Counted from the first letter of the stretch, positions 11,973 to 25,218 are shown. The stretch: DNA of 64,000 nucleotides from Rotaria socialis (GCA_905331475.1 CAJNYU010002044.1:124001-188000); one strand, 5' to 3'. The notes: generated by a model not told the origin, from the sequence alone. Numbers and translations: made by a program.

Positions 11973-13999
11973 TTAATCATCTGCTGTTTGTTCAAATAGC
12001 GCTCTGACAATATGATTACGATTGAATAATTCCGTGCGTATATGTTGTCCTGTATCCCAATCATAAAAGTTTGTTGCAATAAGTTGAAAATCAGAATCAT
12101 TTGCAGTTGATAATGAATTTTGATAATAACTCTTTCCGTAAATGCGAACGGTTTTATTAGAACCAAGCTGAAATTCAGGAAATGTATAACTAATACGTCG
12201 GCCATCAACTACGCGTTCAATAAACCATCCAGTAAGGTTTTGTAGACGATTGCCTATATTTTCAATTTCAACAAAACCACCTTGAACATTAGCAATTTTA
12301 ATAATAATTTTTCCTGAATAAAAACTTTTACATAAATTCTAAAAGCTTTCTTTTTATTCTGACCTTTGTATTTACGTTTATAGTGCACTATACTTTGCAC
12401 ATAATTTTCGTCAAGTTCAAGTGATCCTTGATCGTTTTGATTCATACTCATACACTTTTGTTGGTGTTCGCTCATCTCATGTGCAAATGTTCGTGTTGTT
12501 GGCATTTTTACCATTTGATTTTGGTCAATTGTATTTTTCTGATTTTCATACTGATCACGATTAATATTTTCATCCAATGTTATTGAAATATTATCACTCA
12601 ACATAGATGGATGTCGATAATCTAGTGTATGATCAATATCAGCAGTTCTTGTAATACTGGGTCTATGCAGTTGAGAAAGATTTGATCCATTTTGAGACAA
12701 GCAATCATTCTCTTTCCGATATAAAGAATTTAATAATACTTCATAGATTTTTAATTCCTGACCAATATCAAAACGAATTGTATAAGCTAATTGATCTAGT
12801 TGATCTTTTAATTCATAGTATTCTGCAAGTGCTAAATTAATATCATGTTCAAGACGAGCATATTGCTCGGTACGTTTCAGTGCTTCTATTTTTGCTTGAT
12901 TTTCAAGATCTACTAATGCCCATCGTTTGTGTTGAATTTTCTCAGCTAATATTCGATAATCAGATTCAAGACTGCCATATTCTTTTGTATGTTCACCAAG
13001 AAGATTCTCAAAATGTAGAATATGTTCTTGATATTGTCGTTCATCTAAAGAGAAAAAGAAGATTAAATTTTAATTTGAATAATTTTCATGAATACCTAAA
13101 TTCATATAAATTTTATTTGATATGCTTGTAAATTTTCTTGTCAAAACTATTTCGACATGCATTTGTTGCTCTTTAAGCATTTGTTCATAGTCGATTTGTA
13201 ATTGTTGTTGCATTGTTTCTAGAGAATTCTGATAAAAATGTCTTGACTCTTGCAATAAACTGTTTAATAAACGATTCCATTCATTAATTTCTTCTTGATA
13301 ATATCGTAACCGAAGATTATAATGCTCTTTAAGTAATTGAATTTCATTTAATAAAGTTTGTCTATCTAATGCCATTTGTGTCCATTCTGATAGATAACAA
13401 GAAAATCGAATTGATTCTTCTCGATAATCATCACCATAAGATTTTATTTGATCATTACATATACCAAGTCCCAGATGAATTTCGTTTAAATCATGATCTA
13501 ATTGATTGATTAAATAAAATAACGTTTTATGCTTTTCATTATATGAATTTATTATATCAAGAAAACTAGTTTGAATACGATTTGTTAATTTTGTTTGTTC
13601 ATCAAAACTTTTGATTTCAACTTCTTCAATTATTTTACGATGATTTTCTTCTGATAAATATAGTATCATACTATCAAGTTCTTGAAAAAGAGATCCACAA
13701 TTTTCTTCAACCAAACTCCCATTGGTGATTAATGTCTTAAGATCATTGTTTAGATTTTTATTTTCTGATTTCAAATCGTATAAATAATCAAGTAAATCTT
13801 CAAGACGATTATTTAATGAATGAAAATAAAGTTTTTCATCAGCATCTTGTTGTTTTACACCTGTTAAATCGTTCACAATCTGTGCAATTAATATATTACT
13901 ATCATGTATTGGATGATAACTACCAAACAACGACAACGGTTCCATTGAATAACATTGATTTAATGACATAGTAAAATCTTTGTATACTGTTCGAAACAT
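11973..13999 (-). CDS. Intermediate filament protein with lamin-tail domain
   Basis: Exons 13999-13096, 13044-12364, 12313-11973; 641 residues (a second in-frame ATG lies at 13966). A coil 1A-like helix starts near residue 54 (LYFHSLNNRLEDLLDYLYDL). Long heptad-rich coils follow, and the rod ends with IRFDIGQELKIYEVLL, equivalent to the 'EIATYRKLLEGEE' end motif. After a Gln/Asn/Ser linker the last exon encodes a lamin-tail Ig-fold: VQGGFVEIENIG, LTGWFIERVV and YTFPEFQLGSN are typical strands. The protein ends QTADD with no CaaX box, and no strong nuclear localisation signal is seen after the rod. That favours a cytoplasmic filament protein over a nuclear lamin, though a lamin without a CaaX box is possible. 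A TTTTTAG acceptor lies about 35 bases before the first ATG, 300 bases downstream of TCP1 on the same strand. Confidence 0.87.
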
Positions 14000-14333
14000 T
14001 TGTGGTTACTACATGTTCTTACTTAGTACAAAACTAAAAATGCTCAATCCTTTGTCAACCAAATATTCATTTAAAGATCATTGCTATTTCATTGCTATTT
14101 CTTTTGTATTCAACTGTATTCATGATCGTGTTCTCTACATAGTCAAATGGTTTTATTCAATGAAGAGAAGAAGAGAACGTGCTTTTTATTCGTGCAAGAA
14201 TTTCTTTCCTAAGAAATAAAAACGTCAACAATGAAAATAGTAAATAAAAAGAAACAACAACGATAACATAAGAACACGCAGAAATCACACACACACACAG
14301 AAGCAAACAGATTCTTCAATGCATTCGTATTCA

Positions 14334-16524
14334 TTACATGCATTCATCTCCATGTCGACCTTTCTTTTCTTCTTTATCAAGTTTAATCATATCATCAATA
14401 CGTAAAATAGTAATTGCTGCTTCTGTTGCATATTTCAATGATTTTATTTTTGATACAGCAGGTTCAAATACACCAAATGATTTACAATCGCGTACTTTTC
14501 CAGCTTGAAGATCTAATCCAAACCATTTAAGTTGTTCTTTATCCTTTTGTGTTTGTGATGCATTATGATATGCACGAAGTTTAGCAACAAGTTCTGTTGC
14601 ATCTTGTGCGGCATTAACACTCAATGCTTTAGGTATTGATAAAAGTGCTGTTGCAAATTCAGCAATAGCCAATTGTTCGCGTGAACTCTAAAGTCAAGAA
14701 GATATTGATTAGTTTCCTCATTGAAATGAAAAGATTAGAAAAATACATACAACTGTTGTAGCAAAATTTTCTAAATAAATTGAAAGTGCTGTTTCACAAC
14801 AACCACCACCAGGTACGACTTGTTTCGATTCCAATACACGTTTAATAACACATAATGCATCGTGTACAGAACGTTCGATTTCATCACACATGAAATCATT
14901 TGCACCACGTATTATAATTGATGCAGCTGTACGTGCCTTTGGTCCTCGAATAAGAATGAGTTCATCATCACATATACGTTCTTGAACAACTTCATCAGCA
15001 CTTCCAATAATAGATGCATCAACTGATTCATCACCTTCCATATTTGCTAAAGCTGTTAATAATGTTGCTGAAAACAAAAGAACACACCAGAGAAGAATAA
15101 TATGAATCAACAAATTCCACAAATAAAAATCTCACCTCCTGTTGCTTTAGCAATTCGTTTTAAATCTGCTTTTTTACAACGTCTGACTGCCATTGCTCCA
15201 GCTTCGACAAATTGTTTCAAACAAAGATCATCAATACCACCTGTTGTTAATATAACATTAGCTCCAGCATTAAGCAATTTAGCTACGCGTTCTTTAGCAA
15301 TATCAGTTTCTCTAAATAGATTTGATTTCATGTGAAAAACTGAAATGAAATTAGCAAAATTTCGTACCTTCTTCGAATTGCTTCGAGTTTTTCAGGATCT
15401 TCAACAACAATTTGCACACCTAATTTCATTCGTACTTTTTGTAAACTGAAATCCAAACATGCAATTTTAGCATTTGCTATTCGTTTTGTCATTAATTGTG
15501 ATGCAACTGTACAATTAAGTGCATAACCAGATATTAAAATACTTTCATGTGTTGAACGACCATGAGCTTTTAAAACATTTATTGACTTAATTGGTACGAC
15601 TATTCTTTCTTTTTCATTAAATTTAACCAAATTTGCTGCATCAACACACATTTTAGCAAAAAAATCTGCATCCCTAGATTAAGAATAAAACTGAAAGCAT
15701 AAAAAATCAAAATCTTTATTTCAAATACTAACATTCCAATAACTTTACTGGCCATTGATGTTTTAGCAACATTAATTAAACATTCACTACCTAATTCATC
15801 AACAGGTATGACCATTTTATCTTGAATATATTTCACCGCTAATCTAGAATGATAGCCAATTTTGTTTTTCTATGAAAGAGAACAACATGGTTAGTGTCTT
15901 ACTTGCACGCAAGTTTATAGCCACTAATAACAGATGTTGGATGAATCTTTTGTTTAACAAGTTGATCAGCATTTTTTAATAATTCAGCAGCAATAATAAC
16001 CTTTGAAAAATTTTAGTTTCTTGCCATAAGAATAAAAAAAACAAGAATTCTTTAACATACTACACTAGTTGTACCATCACCAACTTCTTGATCTTGTAAT
16101 TGAGCTAATTCAACTAAAACTTTTGCAGCCGGATGTTCAACTTCTAATAGTTTAAGAATAGTGGCCCCATCGTTTGTAATCGTTACGTCCTAAATTATTT
16201 GAAAATACATTTTGTTTTACTAATTTTTTTTAAATAAATGTAATTTACTCCAATATCATCAACAAGCATTTTATCAAGGCCAAGTGGGCCCAATGATGTT
16301 CGAACAATGTTAGCAATTGTCATAGCAGCCAAAACTAGATAATTAAGAGGCAAAGAATAATAGGCAAATTATTTTAAACCTACGAACCATTTTGAGTACG
16401 AACTGAATCACCTTGAAAATTAAAAAAAAATACACAGAAGACCAACTTATTTTTATTTGAAATATTCAATTCTTTATTTACCTGTAATACGTTCACCACC
16501 GAGCGATAATGTACCTTCAGTCAT
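14334..16524 (-). CDS. TCP1: T-complex protein 1 subunit alpha (CCT1)
   Basis: Ten exons: 16524-16482, 16411-16388, 16334-16249, 16189-16061, 16000-15903, 15843-15733, 15673-15368, 15311-15136, 15067-14751, 14687-14334; 547 residues with every phase consistent (family about 550). Subunit alpha of the cytosolic TRiC/CCT chaperonin, an ATP-driven folding machine for actin, tubulin and other proteins. Group II chaperonin motifs are intact: [20 protein letters not shown], the ATP-site [26 protein letters not shown], and [18 protein letters not shown]. Alpha-specific wording includes [12 protein letters not shown] and the C-terminal [20 protein letters not shown]. The second exon is only 24 bases (eight codons' worth, VRTQN region). 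The C-terminal tail after the last helix is short. It faces SMAD4 across a 473-base spacer. Confidence 0.97.
16388..16411 (-). other. TCP1: 24-base microexon of TCP1
   Basis: Flanked by a TTTTCAAG acceptor and a GTTCGT donor. Its inclusion gives [15 protein letters not shown], which aligns with the invariant 'TGETIRSQNVMAA' of CCT1. Skipping it would keep frame but remove that conserved stretch. Confidence 0.85.
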
Positions 16525-16997
16525 TTTATAAACTAATGAATAACTATCTGAAATAGAAAAGATACAAACATATCGACTAGTTACCAACACAGTGGTATAT
16601 TGTGTCTAGATTTTATTTTGAGAAATGTAAAGAAAAACATAGTTTTGCAAACATAATATGAATAACTGTAGTCCAGTAAGATTGTTTAGTTAGCTCTAGA
16701 TAGATGTCAGTAGAATCATTAATGAAAAAGTCAATTGAAGGAACAATTGTATGTCACATGGTAGTTCATTATGTTTACTTCTTCCTGTTCTGGGTCGCCC
16801 GTCAATGTGGAAATAAGAACAATATGCTCAGTTAATAATATAAATAAAGCAGCGAATAGCCTACGACTCATTGTTGTTCTTTTAACGAATTAAAGTACTT
16901 TTTCTTTTTGCAAATCAATAAAAACAAAGTGGATCTCCTTATTCATCCATCACTAGCTGTTGCAGCTGCAGCTGCAGCTGCATCATCATCATCACGA
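16525..16997. promoter_or_regulatory. Divergent intergenic region, TCP1 / SMAD4
   Basis: This 473-base spacer separates the start codons of two head-to-head genes and must hold both 5' ends. No TATA box or named factor site was convincing. Shared (bidirectional) promoter function is inference from the layout only. Confidence 0.5.
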
Positions 16998-19269
16998 ATG
17001 ATTTCGATTTCACCACCACCTCATTCACATAGTCCACCGTCAAGTGGTGCATCAACATCAAATGGTGGTGGTTCTTCCTCCGATGCATGTAATGGAATTG
17101 TTGCAAATCTTTTATGTCATCGACAACGAACAAATGGTGAAAGTGAAACATTTGCTAAACGAGCTATCGAAAGGTAAATATTCAAGAAACAGTAGGTGTT
17201 AATCAAAAGAATTCAATACTATTTTCTTAACTAGTTTGGTGAAAAAACTTAAAGATAAAAAGGATGAACTTGATGCATTGATTACAGCAGTAACATCAAA
17301 TGGACAACTGCCAACAAAATGTGTAACTATTCAAAGAACACTCGATGGAAGATTACAAGTATTCAATTTTATATATCTATTGTCATATACATTTTTTAAA
17401 TGTTTTATTTAGGTTGCCGGTAGGAAAGGTTTTCCACATGTTATTTATGCTCGTATATGGCGTTGGCCTGATTTACATAAAAATGAGTTAAAACATTTAA
17501 AAATCTGTCATTTAGCATTTGATCTTAAACAAGAATATGTTTGTGGTAAATTTTTTTTCTTTTTGATAACGATTTTTCAATCTTCATAACATTTATATAT
17601 GTATATAAATTGAATATTTTAGTAAATCCATATCACTATGAACGTGTTGTTTCACCTGGAATAGGTAAAAAATATTATTGCTTTTTCTTCGGAAAACTTT
17701 AATTTTCTTATTAAAATATTGAATTATTTTCTAAACAAAAAGACTTAGCAGGAATGCCACTGGTACCTCGTTTTCAATTACTCGGCCATAGTGATCCATC
17801 TTCGTCGAATGATCGTGATCTTTATTCAACATCTGATGGATATCGTTATATGAAAGGTTATTAAAAACATTTTTCTGAACTGTTTTATTTTAAGTAATTT
17901 TTCTGTTTTGTTCTTTTTATATAGATTATATAGATGAACAAAATTCACCACAAGCAATAGGTGCCATTCAACATCCTGCACCGGATACAACTAGTCCTAG
18001 TCCACCACATCAATATGCTGCCAATGGAAATACTGTTTCTACTGTTAGTAGTTTTCCTGCAACATTACTTCCACAAGGTAAACAGAAAATCATTAATTAT
18101 ATCAATATAGAAATATACTATATCCTTTGAAGATGGCAATGTTCCTCTATGGGCACAATCAGCATCAGCCTCAACTAGTAGCTTATGTAAGTTGTTTGAA
18201 AGATATTACCTTAATCTAATATTTATTATTATTATTATTATCAAGGGCAACAACATACACTTGTTCCGACAAGTGTTCCATCAATTCAACCGATAACATT
18301 AATAAATAATATTGGTGAATATTGGTGTAGCGTAGCTTATTATGAACGTGATGTTCAAGTGGGTGAAACATTTAAAGTTCCAGATACATTCAAAGAAGTG
18401 ACTATTGATGGTGGAATGGATATGACTACAGTTGGAGATCGATTTTGCTTAGGACCTTTAAGTAATGTTTATCGTACAGAAGCTAGCGAAAAAGCAAGGT
18501 ATAGATTTATGCGAGAAAATGTTTAAGAAAACAAATTTGTATCACTCATTTAGACTACATATTGGTAAAGGTATTCGTGTTGAGTGTCCAAATGAAGGTG
18601 ATATATGGATACGATGCAATAGTGAACAAGCCGTTTTTCTTCAATCACATTATCTTGATCGTGAAGCTGGCCGAGCACCAGGTGATGCTGTTCATAAAAT
18701 TTATCCTCAAGCTTGTATAAAAGTATGTAAATATTTAAAGAATAAAGACGATGTTTCTTGCGCCTAGACTTTTCTATTCATTGAATATTTTGAAATTCAT
18801 TTTTATTAGGTTTTTGATATACAACAATGTCTTTCTCAAATGGATCAACATGTAAAAATGGCATTACATACTCGAATGCAACAGCAAATTCATGGTCAAG
18901 CAATACCACCGTCAGCCAATTTAAGTGTGGATGATTTAAGACGTTTGTGTGTGTTAAGACTTAGTTTCGTAAAAGGATGGGGACCCGATTATCCAAGGTG
19001 AGATCTACTCAATTGGAAATAATAATTTTTTACAAATTTTTGTTGGCACTATTATTTTTAGACAATCCATCAAAGAAACTCCATGTTGGATTGAAATACA
19101 AATTCATCGGGCACTTCAATTACTCGACGAATTCTTTAATTCAATGAATTTTCAATCAAATGTTACAAGTTCATCGTCGAATCCGTCCGTATCGAGTAAC
19201 AACAGTAGTTCATCACATTCAACGACATCAATCGAATCTGCTTCTACTCGTCCGCCGCAACATGGTTAA
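16998..19269 (+). CDS. SMAD4: SMAD4, co-Smad transcription factor
   Basis: Eleven exons: 16998-17173, 17235-17358, 17413-17545, 17623-17664, 17743-17856, 17925-18077, 18133-18186, 18246-18498, 18554-18722, 18810-18997, 19062-19269; 537 residues, all in phase (human 552). It is the common partner of receptor-activated Smads in TGF-beta/BMP signalling, moving to the nucleus to bind DNA. The MH1 domain (about 29-150) has [15 protein letters not shown], the DNA-contact hairpin region [20 protein letters not shown] and [13 protein letters not shown]. The MH2 domain (from about 287) has [53 protein letters not shown] and [20 protein letters not shown]. The Gln-rich helix-bundle insertion is typical of co-Smads. 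The C-terminus is Ser-rich and has no SSxS receptor phosphorylation motif, as expected. I start at the first ATG; the open frame extends upstream through an Ala/Ser repeat without an ATG, so an upstream spliced start is possible. Confidence 0.97.
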
Positions 19270-21455
19270 TGAGAAAAAAAATCAAATTCACTTTTTTTGC
19301 TTTCTTTACTATATTTATTTTCAACGACTCTTCTTTTTATGCAGATATTCTGGTTCATATCTATTCTCATGTCTCAGGATGAGTTACATTTGTTTTCTGT
19401 ATTGAAACAAACAAAAAAAACACCCGATATGTACAAAAAGAGGTCTTTAGCCAGTTTTGTGGCAATACTTTTTTTCCGTGCGGCACAGCGTGGCTAGTTG
19501 TGATTTTTTTCTTTTGTCTTCTTTGTAGATATTGGTGTCGATCTGATTGTTCTTGTTGCTATTTCTTTATATTTACCATAGATGACAATGTCTAATATTG
19601 CTTAGATGTTATCTACAGATTAAAATATACATTCATTCTCGTTTGTTTTTAATATAAACATAGTTATGTTTTCTTTTTTGTTCTCGTTTTGATTAAGCAA
19701 TTCAAGCTTAGATATACTAAGAAGAATTTAATTTATCATTGACCATCATTGTTTATGTATGAATATATAATTTTAGATTTTGTTTTGATTAATCTTTTGG
19801 TTAAAAAAATATAATTATGGTACCTGAAATTTCTGATGTAGATTCAACGGATGAATTTGATAGAAAGACACTAAATTAACTGGCTAATTAGAATCGAAAT
19901 ACTAAAAATATTATTACATTTATTGGCTAGTAGGTTGTAAATGTCTAAGTAAGACATTCAAAGTGGTATTTATGCAGATGCTGGTATATCGACATCTACG
20001 ATCTAAGTCAATTTTATCAATATAATGTATGTAGCCTTAAAACATTCATAGATAGTTGCAGTATATTTTATTCTTTAAATACCATAATCGAATTGTATTG
20101 CTTTCCTTTCTTTGTTTTTTTTTAATACATTTTTGTTTCTTATCTGCATACTAAATCGCCCTTATAGAATCATCATAGAAGAAAGTTCATTTTGTAAAGT
20201 TGTTATTATTATTTTCATTTAGTATTTCTGACTTCCGATCGGATACGAATACAATTTTACCTACGGGATCAGATGTATGGGACCTTCGAGATCATTTCGG
20301 TGCAACACGTTTGCTAACTACTCGAATTACAACATCAACAAAAGTTATTTGCTATCAGTGATATGTATGGCTCTTGTTGAGTTAGCACGTTGGAATCTGC
20401 CACATTGTATTTTGTATCACAAAATACTGACGATTTACATTTACGATTTGGTCTATCATCAATAATTTGAGCTAAACTTCATGGAAATTCTAGTTAAGAA
20501 ATGTGTGAAAATTGTCATTCATAATACTTCTATAACTCTCATTCACGTGGTGTTACTCAAGTATATAATCATGCAACAAATCGAAAATCTATTCAATGAA
20601 ATTCAACACTTTATGATTCCATTAATAATTGTGGTGAATATTAACTTAAATATGAATAAGAAGCAAGTTTTGATCATGTCAAACAATTTAGTGTTTGTCT
20701 TGCCGTACGTTGATTATTACATGCAATGGTAATAGCTCATATTCCATTGTTTGTTACCCAAAAACAGCGAAATATTATTCATTGGTAATGCACAATAGAT
20801 TCCATTAGTTTCAATTAGCTAAAACAAATATTCATACCGCATATGATGATTCCAATACCTGTATAGAAACTTCATCGACAAATACATATCACCATTCAAC
20901 AACTAAGCGTTTAAATTATAGATTTAGATTTTAGTCGTGATATTGCTAATACAATCTTTTCAATAGTAAGAATGCTTGCTACACAAAATAGTGAATCCGT
21001 GTATGATTAAAAGATAATCGAAAATGCGGCACTCTTTCCATAGAAAAAGTCAAAAAAAAAGAATATACCAAATAACAAAAATTCATTAATTGATCGAATC
21101 AAACTGGCAGGAGCAATTGTAACGAACGCATGTATACAATTAGAATACTATTTATCTATGCAACTAAACAGTTCCATTTATGTTTTAATCCAAAATCTGA
21201 CTATTCGACTGCATAGGACTTGATTTGCAATTTTATGTTTTTTGCTATTAAAAATACTTCGCTCGAAAGAATTCTGATATGAATTTCGTTGTAATGTTTT
21301 CTATATTGAAAAACAAGATTTCACATACTTTTTTCTCATATTTTTAGATCAAATTATTTTATTTATTATTTTTTTTGTTTCGATATTTATTTTTCACCAC
21401 AAGAAAATCAAACCCTCCGTCGCGGAGGATATACACATTCTTATCTAATATTAAA
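19270..21455. other. 3' UTR and intergenic DNA with a decayed coding-like scrap
   Basis: The first several hundred bases are probably SMAD4 3' UTR. Around 20228-20360 one plus frame reads about 40 codons of ordinary composition (SDTNTILPTGSDVWDLRDHF...) before a stop. Coding-like pieces with frequent stops continue to about 21000. I cannot name a family; it may be an old gene remnant. No intact gene is supported. Confidence 0.35.
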
Positions 21456-22615
21456 ATGGGATCTAGTGCATCACAAACATCAGCAGAATTAAGCAAAGAC
21501 GACATAGAATTTATTTCAAGTAAAGCAAAAATTGATCATGAAAGCGTCCGAGTTTGGTATGAAAAGCTCAAGGTTTGTCGTATTTGTATTTTGACTTATT
21601 CACAATATTGAGTAAATTTCTATGTCTAGGCTGCTTGTCCAAATGGAAAAATTTCAAAAGCAGATACAGTAAGTTTCTTACGAAGCATCAATAGTGGAAA
21701 AGAAGAGCAAATTGAAAAACAAGCAGCTGATATTCATAAAGCGTTTGATGCAAATAATGATGGTATTGTTGGTATGTACGAAGGCTTCGTTGAATAAATA
21801 GTGAGAAAAGGATGCGATACCATGTTTTTGTTATCGAAAATATTCAAGTTTCTTTTTTTTGTATTAGAAACAAATTCTGATATATGCTAAGATTTTATTT
21901 CGTAATAATTTTCCACCAAAGTTTCGATCTGAATTCGAACCATTTTCTATAGATCTTTGCTGAACGAAGTTTTTTGTTAATCTGTTTAAATTATAAATGT
22001 TTGCCAGGAACTCCGTTGACAATTATTGTCACATAAACTGTCGGCCCATTCGTAGAATTTGTCTCTAACTTGATTTTAGCATAAGGAACCCAAATGTTGT
22101 ATAGAATAATAATTTTAGTTTTGTCCACTCTCAATATATTGCTGTTTATATTTTTTTCATATTTGTCTATTAGATCAGCGTGAGTTTTTAATTGGTTTTG
22201 CGTTAACGTCAAATGGTAGTATACGTGAAAAGCTTAAATATGTTTTTCGAACGTATGATCACGATAAAGATGGTGTAATTAATAAAAAAGAAATTGATCG
22301 AATGGTTAAAGTATGTGTCGATATAAAAAAAAATAGTTCTGCTTATTTCTTTTATCGAACTTTATTTTCTTGTAGATTGCAATGAGACTTCACGCAAAGG
22401 ATGATCCAGAAAATACTGCACGCATTATTGAAGAATTAAAACGATCACTTGAACATCTTAATCAAGGCAAAGATCTCGATGATATCAGAATAACTTCAAA
22501 AGAATTTATTCAATTATTGATAGAAAATAAAGAATTATGCGAACTAGTATCACCATTCAATATTGAACAACCACGAGAAGTCATTGTTCAACAACCACAT
22601 GCTCAGTCAAAATAG
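21456..22615 (+). CDS. Neuronal calcium sensor-like EF-hand protein
   Basis: Exons 21456-21572, 21630-21771, 22174-22310, 22376-22615; 211 residues. It starts MGSSAS, a good N-myristoylation signal. The first EF-hand is degenerate and carries the CPNGK hallmark of the NCS family (residues 42-46). EF2 (DANNDGIVDQRE, 79-90) and EF3 (DHDKDGVINKKE, 115-126) have full calcium loops. EF4, near DLDDIRITSKEF, lacks the normal acidic positions and probably does not bind calcium. The protein is about 20 residues longer than recoverin or NCS-1, with a Gln/Pro-rich tail. The likely role is as a membrane-associated calcium switch acting on kinases, cyclases or channels. The exact subfamily is unclear. The second intron (402 bases) is long for this window. 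Confidence 0.87.
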
Positions 22616-25218
22616 AATAAAGACGCAACAGTGATATCGAATTAAACTCTTAAGATAAATCTGATATATGCGTATATCTCTATTTACTATATCTTTTCTT
22701 TTCCTATTCGTCTTCTAAGCATAATCCCATCAGTGATCACGTTTCCCGTACGTTTTCCGTTTGTTCTTGGATATGCGCATTGGTGTGTGTACGTGTTTTC
22801 TTTTTCAGTCGAATCTTCTTTCTCTTCTAGCACATTCTGCCCGAAGCGATAAACCAAGGTTGTTTCATCTTGTGAATCAGCATTTCATGAGAAAAGATAC
22901 AGTCTATTTATATTCCACCTATACGGAAAGAACAATGTAACATAATATTTTGAAGTAATTTTTGCATTCATTTTTATGTATGTTTATTTCAATTTACGAA
23001 ATCGAACAAGTTTAAAAATGAAAAATAAAATGCGCTAGAATATTGTTACAGTCATATGTTTATTCCTTAGCTCATCGACATTCATATACTCATATCCTGA
23101 CACATATTCCCTCTATATATACTCCTCTTTCTTCAATGATAAATTTAGTTCCATCGTTATGGTACTCATTCGTTATTAATATCAAGAAGGCACAAGGATC
23201 CCTAACAAATATAAAAATGATCATTTCATTTAAGGGACATAATATTCATGGATATATTTTTTAGTTAATACTTATTGTTAGCATACTGATTTGATTCAAA
23301 TTATTTTTCATGCATTTAAGTTGCAGCAAATTGTTTTTGAACTTAAATTTAGATCATATAAACGACTTGTCCACGTAACGCCCTACTTTGCTGATCAAGT
23401 TTTGAAAACATTTTTTTCGATATGTACAGATCTAAGCGTATTTTCTGGTACAATGTTTTTACGCTGATTATGAGTTTGTACTTTTTTTCTTAAAAAAAAT
23501 TGAGTGTTGGCATCGAATACCGCGTTTTAAAGTTTTCCAAAAATCGTATTTTCAATTTTCTAGTCAAGAAATGTAAAACAAAATGCAGACTAATATATCA
23601 TTCGATGCAGAATTTGATTCTGTACAAAATGGCCTATTTATTTTTACTCTCATTACTCAGGACAACTTCTAAGCTCTTGTACAGTTTCTAACTTACTGTA
23701 CCATTATTGAGCTCCTATTTTAATGTAGTAACTTGATTCTTTTTTACAGAAGGATCTATGTACGGCAATGATCAATATATATATAAACATTCGAAATTTT
23801 TCAGTATGTTAAATGCTTCAAATTTGGTCGACAAAAAAACGTGTCACAGTGTTACGTTTGTTTTTTGCATTTTTTATCTGAGCGAAAAATTTAGAAAAAG
23901 TATTTTTTACTGCTTGAAAGCCCATTCAATTCTCTACTAAAACTGGTACCATAAGCATTTAATTTGAAGAAATAATTTGTCAAAAAATTAGAATTTTATA
24001 AGCAGTCCTAGAGTAAAAGGGTCCTTTTTTGTCACAGTATTACGCGATGATAAAACCTTTCTAGAGACGCGAGAGTTCAGTCAATCTAGGCCATTTTTGC
24101 AACATAAATAGATTATGATGATCTGCGCCGAATAATGTTTGAACGACCTTGATACCTATTATGTCTTTCGAGATAATTGCAAAACAATTTATCAAACTGT
24201 CACAGCGTTACGTTTGGACAATGCGTAAAAGCATAATTTCCTGTTTTTATTTGAGACAAAAATAGTTTGTAGCTATGAAAATTAAAACAATCATCCCGTC
24301 TTGGATTAGTTTCTGTACAAGACAACTTTTGTTCTAATATAAGACAACATGATTTTTTGGAACGTAAGATTTCATTTTATAAAAATAAAGACCTACTTGA
24401 GTTTTATTCATAAAAGAAATGAATTAAATCTAAAATTGGTTAGTATCAAACTAGTTGATTGTCACCAGGTTTTCATCAGTTTTTAAGATACTAAAGCAAA
24501 TTTACTTATATAGATTTTCTTGGTTTTAACCATTGAGTGAGGCATGATCATAGAGATCTTCCTATCAAGACTGTTATGCTTTTCAGAATAGAAAAACCTT
24601 TAAGTTCTGCTAAGTCACAGTAGTTTCATATAAGAACCGATCAAGTTTCCCAACGCTTGTATAAAAAATAATCTTATCTTAACGGTTAAAAATCTGGCTT
24701 AAGATGTATCCAGAATATTCAGTATTCATTTCGATGAGTTATGTCTTCAAAACATTCTTTTATTATTTTTCGTATTAATTCTAATCAAGAGAAAAATACT
24801 CATGATTCCAATCGATCTATGTGTCTCGAATATCTTTAGATAAAGTGTCGCTGAATTTCAAATACAAACCAAATCTTGAATAAGAAAAGTCAAATAACGT
24901 CCATGAATAGAATATATTTTCTTTTGAATTATCTAGATATCAATATGTATAATACTGCTATCATTATAATGATATTCGTATGTCGTATGTCTCGTACTAA
25001 TGCTTTCGAAATGTTTTACTGAAATATCGTTACACATTAATGTGTTTTTTCATGGTTTACTACATCAATCAAAATCATAAAAAAGAAACACAAACATTAT
25101 AATAAAAAGGTATTGACAATGTCCTTCATCTGATATTTCGTGTCTCATATTCAGTAAAAGCAACATGCAAAAATGAGACGAGTGTCCATATTTGTGGAAT
25201 AATACATAAGAAAGCAAT
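22616..25218. other. Intergenic with a repeat cluster
   Basis: Convergent gap between the calcium-sensor gene and the zyxin-like gene. Apart from the repeat cluster at about 23360-24370 it shows only AT-rich DNA; short open frames have no motifs. Confidence 0.5.
23360..24370. repeat. Degenerate repeat cluster with TGTCACAGYGTTACG motif
   Basis: The 15-base word TGTCACAG(T/C)(G/A)TTACG occurs at 23842, 24030 and 24199, spaced 188 and 169 bases. An inverted relative, CTTGTCCACGTAACGCC, lies at about 23366 and resembles the reverse complement of the sequence around 24206. TCTGTACAAGACAAC-like words also recur near 23620, 23680 and 24315. This looks like an old array or non-autonomous transposon, but no clean terminal repeats or target duplication were found. 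Confidence 0.45.

Noticed and set aside
16908-16997. In-frame N-terminal extension of SMAD4 through an Ala/Ser repeat
   Set aside because: The extension has no ATG; it begins at a TTG and would need an upstream exon that I could not find. I start at 16998.
21991-22212. Minus-strand open frame opposite the calcium-sensor gene
   Set aside because: It lies mainly in the 402-base intron, has no motif and overlaps an exon antisense.
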